Below, piece by piece: positions 58,162 through 64,000 of a stretch of 64,000 nt of DNA (position 1 is the first letter of the stretch; the number at the start of each line of letters is the position of its first letter). The translations under genes and the position numbers were made by a program. The stretch comes from Prauserella muralis (GTDB lineage Bacteria; Actinomycetota; Actinomycetes; Mycobacteriales; Pseudonocardiaceae): contig NZ_MASW01000002.1 in assembly GCF_003202285.1 (NCBI RefSeq), positions 1,426,001 through 1,490,000 of the forward strand. Reading direction: 5' to 3'. The notes under the pieces were generated by a model. That model had not been told where the DNA came from and did no database searches. It saw only the letters and a list, made by a program, of their open reading frames with translations.

Positions 58162-59151
58162 GTGGCTGAGGTGCAGATCGGTGTCGCGGCGGCATTGGAG
58201 CAGTTCTCGCCGAGGGAGTCCATCCGGCTGGCGGCGCTGGCCGAGCGGCACGGCTTCTCCGGCCAGATGGCGGCGGACCACTTCCAGCCCTGGGTGCCCG
58301 CACAGGGCGAGGCCTCGTTCGTGTGGAGCGTGCTCGCCTCGCTGGCGGAGAACACCACCGGCGACCTCGGGCCCGGGGTGACCTGCCCGTCGTTCCGGCA
58401 GCACCCGGCGATGGTGGCGCAGGCGGCCGCGACGCTGGAGGCCACCTATCCCGGCCGGACGTGGCTGGGCATCGGCTCCGGCGAGGCGCTCAACGAGCAC
58501 ATCATCGGCGGCTACTGGCCCGAGGCGCCCGAGCGGGTGCGCCGCATGTTCGAGGCACTGGAGATCATTCGGAAGCTGTTCAGCGGCAAGGACGTCAAGC
58601 ACAGCGGCGAGTTCTTCAAGCTGCACACGACCCGGCTGTGGACGTTGCCGGACGCGCCGCCGCCGGTCTACATCGCCTCGGCGGGGCCCTACACCTCCCG
58701 CAAGACCGGCGAGCTGGCCGACGGGCTCATCACGCCCGGTGCGTCGCTGTCCAAGCTGGGCGGCATCCTCGACAACTTCGCCCAGGGCGCCCGCAAGGCG
58801 GGCAAGGACCCGGACGCCATGCCGAAGCTGCTGCAGGTGCACCTGTCGTGGGCGCCGACCGACGAAGAGGCGTGGACCAACGCCATGGAGCAGTGGCCCA
58901 ACGGCGGCATGAAATTTCCCAAGGCCGACATCCGCTCGCCGTTCGACTTCGAGCAGATGGCCAAGCTGGTGCGCCGGGAGGACTTCGAGGGCCGCATGGT
59001 CGTCTCGTCCGACCCGGACGTGCACCGCGCGGCCCTGCAGCGCTACGTCGACGCGGGCTTCACCCGGATCTACGTGCACAACGTGGGCCGCAACCAGGAC
59101 GAGTGGCTGGAGGTCTTCGGCCGCGAGGTGCTGCCGAAGCTCACGGCCTGA
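58162..59151 (+). CDS. F420-dependent G6PDH-family LLM oxidoreductase
   Basis: 329 aa from a GTG. The opening IGVAAALEQFSPRESIRLAALAERHGFSGQMAADHFQPWVPAQGEASFVWSVLASLAENT and the segment LGIGSGEALNEHIIGGYWPEAPERVRRMFEALEII follow the TIGR03557 group that includes mycobacterial Fgd1. The Fgd1 glucose-6-phosphate pocket is not fully matched by eye, so it may reduce F420 with another substrate such as an alcohol. It is 47 bp from the previous LLM gene and convergent with kstR. Confidence 0.9.
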   Translation: MAEVQIGVAAALEQFSPRESIRLAALAERHGFSGQMAADHFQPWVPAQGEASFVWSVLASLAENTTGDLGPGVTCPSFRQHPAMVAQAAATLEATYPGRTWLGIGSGEALNEHIIGGYWPEAPERVRRMFEALEIIRKLFSGKDVKHSGEFFKLHTTRLWTLPDAPPPVYIASAGPYTSRKTGELADGLITPGASLSKLGGILDNFAQGARKAGKDPDAMPKLLQVHLSWAPTDEEAWTNAMEQWPNGGMKFPKADIRSPFDFEQMAKLVRREDFEGRMVVSSDPDVHRAALQRYVDAGFTRIYVHNVGRNQDEWLEVFGREVLPKLTA

Positions 59152-59163
59152 GCGGCTGCCGCC

Positions 59164-59799
59164 TCACTTGTCCAGCAGCAGGTGCACGGAGAGCTCGAGG
59201 CGGTTGGCGACGTCGGCCGCCGAGGCTCGCCGGGTGACCCACGCCACCAGGTTGGCCATCCACACGTCGGCGATGACATGGAAGACGTCGCGGTCGTGCT
59301 CGGTGGGGTTCTCGATGCCCATGGCGCGGGCGAACATGTTCTCCATGTGCCTGCCGACGAGCTCCACCTCGGCCGCCGCCGTGGTGTCGGCGAACATGAA
59401 GGCCCGCACCATGGCCTCGGTCAGGTGCGGGTCGCGCTGCATCAGCCGGGTGTTGCGGCCGAGCACGAACAGCAGCCGTTCGGTGGGGGTGTCCCCGGGG
59501 ATGGAGCCGCGCTCCAGCTTGTCCTGCGCCTGCTCGAACTCCCGCGCCAGCCCGGACACGAGCAGGTGGATCTTCGAGGGGAAGTAGCGGTAGAGGGTGC
59601 CGAGGGCGACGTCGGCACGTTCGGCGACCGCGCGCATCTGGACGGCGTCGTAGCCGCCCTTCGAGGCGAGCGCGAGTGTCGCGTCGAGGATGCGCTTGCG
59701 CCGGTCACGCTGGGCCGCCGAGCCCAGCTCCTCGCCGCCGATCGCGCTCAGGGCGCCCCGGCCCTTGGCGGGGGCCTGCGCCTTGGGCTTGCTTGCCAT
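59164..59799 (-). CDS. kstR: KstR-type TetR repressor of sterol catabolism
   Basis: 211 aa from the ATG at 59799, with AGGAG 6 nt upstream. The helix-turn-helix region RDRRKRILDATLALASKGGYDAVQMRAVAERADVALGTLYRYFPSKIHLLVSGLAREFE closely follows mycobacterial KstR (Rv3574). KstR represses cholesterol-degradation genes and is released by a 3-oxo-cholestenoyl-CoA. The divergent neighbour is a FadE34-like dehydrogenase, as in M. tuberculosis (Rv3573c-Rv3574), and a perfect KstR box lies between them. Confidence 0.92.
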   Translation of the reverse strand: MASKPKAQAPAKGRGALSAIGGEELGSAAQRDRRKRILDATLALASKGGYDAVQMRAVAERADVALGTLYRYFPSKIHLLVSGLAREFEQAQDKLERGSIPGDTPTERLLFVLGRNTRLMQRDPHLTEAMVRAFMFADTTAAAEVELVGRHMENMFARAMGIENPTEHDRDVFHVIADVWMANLVAWVTRRASAADVANRLELSVHLLLDK

Positions 59800-59891
59800 G
59801 CGGTCTCCTGATCGGGGAACCTGTTTCATTTCGCTTGCTCAGCGTACCCAACAACAGGCCTCGATCACCGCTCGGGTGATCTGTCAAAAAC

Positions 59892-59909
59892 TGAAACACG
59901 TTCTATACT
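59892..59909 (+). promoter_or_regulatory. KstR operator overlapping the -10 of the fadE34-like gene
   Basis: TGAAACACGTTCTA (59892-59905) matches the KstR consensus TNNAACNNGTTNNA at every fixed position. It overlaps TATACT (59904-59909), which lies 6 nt before the GTG start; CTGTCA at 59881-59886 is a possible -35 with a 17-bp spacer. Bound KstR would block the polymerase directly. Confidence 0.88.
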
Positions 59910-59915
59910 CGCCGC

Positions 59916-62024
59916 GTGGACATCGCGTTGACCGACGAGCAACGGGCCCTGGCCGGCTCGATCAGGGACTGGGCCGCCGCGGGCGGCGACGCCCAGGAGC
60001 TGGCCGCGATCGGGCTGCTTGCCGTGGCCCTGCCGGAGGACGCAGGCGGCGCGGGTGGCACCGTCGCCGACCTCGCCGCGGGTGTGGGCGAGGCCGCCGC
60101 CGCGCTGGCCTCCGGGCCGCTGTTCGGCAGCCTGCTCGCCGGGCTCACCCTGACCCGCGCCGGCGACTCGCCGGTGGCCAAGGAACTGCTGCCCGCGCTG
60201 GCCGAGGGCACCGCCCAGGCGGCCGTCGCGCTCGACGCGGGGTCACTCGTCGCCCGGCGCACCGCCGACGGCGGCCTGGTGGTCACCGGACGCACCGGGC
60301 CCGTGCCCGACGCCGCGGCCGCCGCGCACCTGCTGCTCGCGGCCCGCCTCGACGGCGAGCCGGTGTGGTTCGCCCTGCCGCCCGGCGCGGTGCCCGTCGA
60401 GCCCGTGGATCCCGCCGGGACTCTCGACCCCTCCCGCCCGCTCGGCCACGCCGAGGCGACCGGCGTGACCGTCCCGCCGGAGGCCGTACTGGGCGCCGCC
60501 GCCGTCCCCGAGCTGGCCGCGACACTCGCCGCCGCCGAGGCCGCCGGCGTCGCCGCGTGGTGCGTGCGCACGGCCTCCGGCTACGCGAAGGTCCGCGAGC
60601 AGTTCGGCGCCCCCATCGGCTCGTTCCAGGCCGTCAAGCACCTGTGCGCCGAGATGCTGTGCCGGGCCGAGACCGCGGCCGCCCTGGCGTGGGACGCCGC
60701 CCGCGCCGCCGACGAGGACCCGCGCCAGCACGTGCTCGCCGCCGCGGTCGCCGCCGCCGGGGCCCTCGACGCCGCGGTGGGCAACGCCAAGGACTGCATC
60801 CAGGTGCTCGGCGGCATCGGCTTCACCTGGGAGCACGACGCGCACCGCTACCTGCGGCGCGCACTCGCGTTGCGGCAGCTGCTCGGCGGGACGGCCCGCT
60901 GGCGGCGCACGGTGGGGGAGCTGACGATGGCCGGCGCACGCCGCCAGCTCGACGTCGACCTCACCGGCTACGGCGACGCCGAGCACGTCGCGCAGGCGCG
61001 GCGTGTCGCCACCGAACTGGCGGCGCTCGATCCGCACCGGCAGCGGCTGCGGCTGGCCGAGACCGGCTACCTCGTGCCGCACTGGCCGCCGCCGCACGGG
61101 CTGGGCGCGTCCCCGGCCCGGCAGCTGGTCATCGACGCCGAGCTGCGCCGCGCGGGCGTGCGCAGGCCGGACCTCGTGATCGGCGCGTGGGCCGTCCCGA
61201 CGATCCTGGAGCACGGCTCCGCCGAGCAGCGCGAGCGTTTCGTCGGGCCCACCCTGCGGGGCGAGCTCACCTGGTGTCAGCTGTTCAGCGAGCCCGGCGC
61301 CGGATCGGACCTGGCGTCGCTGCGCACCCGCGCCGAGCGGGCGCCCGGCGGCTGGCGGCTGTCCGGCCAGAAGGTGTGGACGTCGCTCGCCCACGAGGCC
61401 GACTGGGCGATCTGCCTGGCCCGCACGGACCCGGACGCACCCAAGCACCAGGGCATCACCTACTTCCTCGTCGACATGCGCTCCGAGGGCATCGACATCC
61501 GGCCGCTGCGCGAGATCACCGGCGAGACGCGGTTCAACGAGGTCTTTCTCGACGGGGTGTTCGTGCCCGACGCCGACGTGGTCGGTGAAGTCGATGGGGG
61601 CTGGCGGCTCGCGCGCACGACGCTGGCCAACGAGCGGGTCGCGCTCGGCGGCGGGTCGTCGGTGGGGGAGGCGGTGGAGGCGCTGGTCGGCGCCCATCCG
61701 GAGCTGGACGCCGACCTTCTGGGCGGCCTCGTGGTCCAGGGCTGCGCGCTGTCGGTGCTGGCGCTGCGGGACACGTTGCGCCGCCTGGAGGGGCAGGAGC
61801 CGGGCGCGGAGTCGAGCGTGCGCAAGCTGCTCGGCGTGCGGCACCGGCAGGAGGTCGCCGAAGTGGCACTCGACGTGCTCGGCCCGGCAGGCGCCGTCGC
61901 CGAGGGTGAGGCGGCCGCCGCGCAGCACGAGTTCCTGCTGAGCCGCTGCCTGAGCATCGCGGGTGGCACCACGCAGGTGCTGCTCAACGTCGTCGGCGAA
62001 CGCCTGCTGGGCCTGCCCCGCTAG
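59916..62024 (+). CDS. fadE34: Double-domain acyl-CoA dehydrogenase, FadE34-like
   Basis: 702 aa, close to the 711 aa of M. tuberculosis FadE34. Two acyl-CoA dehydrogenase-like halves are fused: a degenerate N-terminal half (about 1-330, ending VLGGIGFTWEHDAHRYLRRALALRQLLGG) and a complete C-terminal half (about 380-700) with CQLFSEPGAGSDLASLRTRAERAPGGWRLSGQKVWTSLAHEADWAICLART, TGETRFNEVFLDGVFVPDADVVG and SIAGGTTQVLLNVVGERLLGLPR. FadE34 dehydrogenates a steroid side-chain acyl-CoA. The GTG start follows TATACT by 6 nt, so the mRNA is probably leaderless. Confidence 0.92.
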   Translation: MDIALTDEQRALAGSIRDWAAAGGDAQELAAIGLLAVALPEDAGGAGGTVADLAAGVGEAAAALASGPLFGSLLAGLTLTRAGDSPVAKELLPALAEGTAQAAVALDAGSLVARRTADGGLVVTGRTGPVPDAAAAAHLLLAARLDGEPVWFALPPGAVPVEPVDPAGTLDPSRPLGHAEATGVTVPPEAVLGAAAVPELAATLAAAEAAGVAAWCVRTASGYAKVREQFGAPIGSFQAVKHLCAEMLCRAETAAALAWDAARAADEDPRQHVLAAAVAAAGALDAAVGNAKDCIQVLGGIGFTWEHDAHRYLRRALALRQLLGGTARWRRTVGELTMAGARRQLDVDLTGYGDAEHVAQARRVATELAALDPHRQRLRLAETGYLVPHWPPPHGLGASPARQLVIDAELRRAGVRRPDLVIGAWAVPTILEHGSAEQRERFVGPTLRGELTWCQLFSEPGAGSDLASLRTRAERAPGGWRLSGQKVWTSLAHEADWAICLARTDPDAPKHQGITYFLVDMRSEGIDIRPLREITGETRFNEVFLDGVFVPDADVVGEVDGGWRLARTTLANERVALGGGSSVGEAVEALVGAHPELDADLLGGLVVQGCALSVLALRDTLRRLEGQEPGAESSVRKLLGVRHRQEVAEVALDVLGPAGAVAEGEAAAAQHEFLLSRCLSIAGGTTQVLLNVVGERLLGLPR

Positions 62025-62041
62025 CGCCCGCCCCCAGCACG

Positions 62042-62096
62042 CGAGCCGAAGGGCACCGTGGGTGCCCACTGGGTACCGAAGGGGCCCTTGGGCTCG
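62042..62096. repeat. 55-bp imperfect palindrome with an internal hairpin
   Basis: CGAGCCGAAGGG (62042-62053) and CCCTTGGGCTCG (62085-62096) match at 11 of 12 positions. Inside, GGGCACC-GTG-GGTGCCC forms a perfect 7-bp hairpin. It lies 17 bp after the fadE34-like stop, between convergent genes, and can serve as a bidirectional terminator. Confidence 0.75.
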
Positions 62097-62129
62097 TCGC
62101 CGGGCGAGGCGGGACGGCGGCTGCGCGGC

Positions 62130-63362
62130 CTACCCCGCCAGCCTGCGCGCGTAGCAGACCTCCAGGAAGCGCTCCACGCCCCGCACCACGTGCGCGCTGC
62201 GGATCGAGGGGAACAGGTCGAAGGCGTGCTGCGCGCCCGGGATCTCGGCGTAGCCGACGGGGTTCGGCGAGACCTCGCGCAGCCTGTGCACGAAGTCGCG
62301 CGCCTCGCGTACCGGCACCAGCGTGTCCCGCTCGCCGTGGATCACGAAGAACGGCGGCGCCTTGTCGGTGATGCGGTCCAGCGGGGACGCGGCGATGTAG
62401 TCGTCGAGGAACTTCTGCGGGTCCTTGCCGACGACGTAGCGGGCCAGCAGGTGGCGCAGCCGCGCCTGGCTCGCCCGTGACCCGCTGGTCGCGGCGAAGT
62501 CGTAGACCCCGTAGTGCGGGACGCAGCCCTGCACGCTCGTGTCGGCGTCCTCGAAGCCCGGCTGCAGCGCGGCGTCGTTGGGCGTGAGCGCCAGCAGCGC
62601 CGCCAGGTGCCCGCCCGCGGAGCCGCCGGTGGTCACCACGTAGGACGGGTCGCCGCCGTAGCCGTCGATGTGCTCGCGGATCCAGGCCAGCGCCCGCTTG
62701 GCGGCCACGATGTGCTCCGGCCAGCGCGCCGACGGTGACAGCGGGTAGTTGATGGCCACGCACACCCACCCGCGCTGTGCCATGTGCAGCATCAGCGGAA
62801 TGCCCTGCTGGTCCTTGTTGCCCACGATCCACGCGCCGCCGTGCACCTGCAGCAGCACCGGCCGGTTCGCGACCGGTTCCCTCGGCCGGTAGACGTCGAG
62901 CAGGAACCGCCTCCCGCCGCCCGCGTAGGCGATGTCGCGGTCCCGGCGCACGTCGGGGTTGTGCTGACGGAACGGCAGCACGAGCTGGCCCCACGGCGTG
63001 GCGAGGTCCCGCGCGCTGGGCGGGCGCGGCAGGTCCCGCTCGTAGCCGGTGCCGAGCGCCTCCACCAGTGCCTGCTCGACCGCGCCGCGGGCCCGCTGGG
63101 CCGAGGCGATCAACGCGCCGAGCCCGCCCGCCGACAGCGCGGCCATCGCCAGTGCCGCCTTGTCGGCGCGGCGCGGCCCGCGGCGGGCGAGGTGCGCGGC
63201 CGTGTCGGCGGCGGTCAGCGCCAGCAGATGGGGTGCCAGCTCCCCGGTGAGCCAGCCCGCGAAGAACGCGGGGATGGCGGTCTGGGGTGCGCGCAGGGGG
63301 CGCAGGGCGTTCGCGGTCAGGGCGAGCTGCACCGCCTGACGCGTCCGGAACGAGGGGAACAC
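62130..63362 (-). CDS. HSL-family esterase/lipase (Lip type)
   Basis: 410 aa from a GTG at 63362, which lies 7 nt after TAACCT (63370-63375) with no Shine-Dalgarno sequence. The first 150 residues are helical and partly hydrophobic, as in mycobacterial LipC/LipN-like proteins. The hydrolase core has the oxyanion motif QVHGGAWIVGNKDQ, the nucleophile in TTGGSAGGHLAALLAL, Asp in VIHGERDTLVPVREA and His in IPGAQHAFDLFPS. It probably hydrolyses short- to medium-chain esters. Near a sterol operon and a wax ester synthase, a lipid-store role is plausible. Confidence 0.92.
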   Translation of the reverse strand: MFPSFRTRQAVQLALTANALRPLRAPQTAIPAFFAGWLTGELAPHLLALTAADTAAHLARRGPRRADKAALAMAALSAGGLGALIASAQRARGAVEQALVEALGTGYERDLPRPPSARDLATPWGQLVLPFRQHNPDVRRDRDIAYAGGGRRFLLDVYRPREPVANRPVLLQVHGGAWIVGNKDQQGIPLMLHMAQRGWVCVAINYPLSPSARWPEHIVAAKRALAWIREHIDGYGGDPSYVVTTGGSAGGHLAALLALTPNDAALQPGFEDADTSVQGCVPHYGVYDFAATSGSRASQARLRHLLARYVVGKDPQKFLDDYIAASPLDRITDKAPPFFVIHGERDTLVPVREARDFVHRLREVSPNPVGYAEIPGAQHAFDLFPSIRSAHVVRGVERFLEVCYARRLAG

Positions 63363-63369
63363 GATCTGC

Positions 63370-63396
63370 AGGTTAGTGGGTGCGCTCGCTTACGCT
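63370..63396. promoter_or_regulatory. Back-to-back -10 elements for divergent leaderless genes
   Basis: On the minus strand TAACCT (63370-63375) lies 7 nt before the esterase GTG. On the plus strand TACGCT (63391-63396) lies 7 nt before the WS/DGAT GTG. The two start codons are only 41 bp apart, so the promoters must overlap and probably compete. Confidence 0.6.
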
Positions 63397-63403
63397 GTGT
63401 GGT

Positions 63404-64000
63404 GTGCAGCGCCTGAGCGGACTCGATGCGAGCTTTCTCTACCTGGAGACGTCCTCGCAGCTGCTGCACGTCTGTGGCCTGCTCACGCTCGACCCGGCGA
63501 CCGTCCCGGGCGGGTACCGCTTCGCCGAGCTCGCGCGACGGCTGGACGAGCGGGTGGCGCTGGTGCCCGCGTTCCGCCGCAAGCTCTACAACCCGCCGCT
63601 GAACCTGGTGCATCCCGGCTGGGTCAGTGACGAGTCGTTCGACCTGGAGCACCACCTGCACCGCATCGCCGTGCCCGCGCCGGGCGGGCGTGCGGAGCTG
63701 GCGGAGCTGTGCGCGCACCTCGCGGGGCAGCCGCTCGACCGCTCGCGCCCGCTGTGGGAGATGTACGTCATCGAGGGCCTGGCCGACGGCGGCATCGCGG
63801 TGCTCGCGAAGATGCACCACGCGAGCGTCGACGGGGTCAGTGGCGCCAACCTGCTGAGCTACCTGGCCGGGCTGGGGCCGGACGCGCCGCCGCCCGAGCC
63901 CGGCCCCGAGGCGGCGGCCGAGCCGGGCGCGCCGAACCAGCTGAGCCTGCTCGGCTCCAGCGTGGCGAACCTGGCGCGCAGGCCGGTGGAGCTGGCGCGG
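63404..64000 (+). CDS. Wax ester synthase/diacylglycerol acyltransferase, cut by the window end
   Basis: The first 199 codons are present; the frame is open to the last base. It starts MQRLSGLDASFLYLETSSQL, the standard WS/DGAT opening, and includes the catalytic motif HHASVDG within AKMHHASVDGVSGANLLSYLAG, with PLWEMYVIEGL before it. Family members are about 460 aa, so more than half is outside. It makes triacylglycerol or wax esters from acyl-CoA. The GTG lies 7 nt after TACGCT, so it is probably leaderless. Confidence 0.93.
   Translation, partial: MQRLSGLDASFLYLETSSQLLHVCGLLTLDPATVPGGYRFAELARRLDERVALVPAFRRKLYNPPLNLVHPGWVSDESFDLEHHLHRIAVPAPGGRAELAELCAHLAGQPLDRSRPLWEMYVIEGLADGGIAVLAKMHHASVDGVSGANLLSYLAGLGPDAPPPEPGPEAAAEPGAPNQLSLLGSSVANLARRPVELAR

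Overview
The window comes from a high-GC (about 70% or more) actinobacterial chromosome. The gene set points to Pseudonocardiaceae, most likely Amycolatopsis or a close relative. It carries a DUF3558 lipoprotein beside an EspG chaperone, an XRE/DUF5753 + DUF397 pair, a conservon (sensor kinase, Roadblock, DUF742, GTPase), KstR divergent from a FadE34-like dehydrogenase, F420-dependent LLM enzymes, a wax ester synthase/DGAT and a PPi-type phosphofructokinase. GTG starts, 1-8 bp overlaps and apparently leaderless genes (TANNNT 6-8 bp before the start codon) are frequent. I saw no rRNA, tRNA, CRISPR array, insertion sequence or prophage.

Layout. 0-5.5 kb: DUF3040 protein, then a reverse operon moxR - DUF58 - membrane transglutaminase. 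5.8-8.0 kb: a four-gene type VII (ESX)-associated cassette. 8.3-12.7 kb: the start of the division and cell wall (dcw) cluster, mraZ-rsmH-ftsL-ftsI, with four helically phased MraZ boxes and a long hairpin between mraZ and rsmH. The cluster stops at a perfect terminator after ftsI; murE does not follow. 12.7-15.4 kb: DrrAB-type ABC exporter with a divergent TetR regulator and two identical operator copies. 15.4-25.1 kb: long-chain acyl-CoA synthetase, two SRPBCC proteins, a phosphoesterase, an ArsA-like ATPase, a ROK kinase, a NUDIX-NYN fusion, a lipase-like hydrolase, a PlsC acyltransferase and a DEDD exoribonuclease. Much of this block resembles the M. tuberculosis fadD15-Rv2179c neighbourhood. 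25.1-31.2 kb: class I DAHP synthase with an aromatic-rich (YFWF) leader peptide and RNA pairing elements, phosphofructokinase, small regulators and pyruvate kinase. 31.2-37.3 kb: TesB, the XRE/DUF397 unit and a 1000-aa LuxR-family ATPase regulator.

37.3-42.1 kb: semialdehyde dehydrogenase, a TetR regulator, an acyl-CoA dehydrogenase and a CoA-transferase family enzyme. 42.2-45.1 kb: small membrane proteins and a lytic transglycosylase. 45.1-47.5 kb: a polyamine operon (ornithine-type decarboxylase, AdoMet decarboxylase, spermidine synthase-like). 47.5-48.7 kb: a 1.2 kb gene-free stretch rich in inverted repeats. 48.7-53.9 kb: the conservon. 54.0-57.2 kb: fused acyl-CoA mutase IcmF. 57.3-59.2 kb: two F420-type LLM oxidoreductases. 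59.2-62.0 kb: KstR and FadE34-like dehydrogenase flanking a consensus KstR operator. 62.1-64.0 kb: an HSL-type esterase divergent from a WS/DGAT cut by the window end. Lipid, CoA-thioester and sterol metabolism therefore dominate the right half, and envelope and division functions the left.

The most unusual non-coding signals are two intergenic 21-bp repeat arrays, two copies of an 80-90 bp palindromic element, a separate palindrome at 62.0 kb, the DAHP synthase leader and the mraZ-rsmH hairpin.
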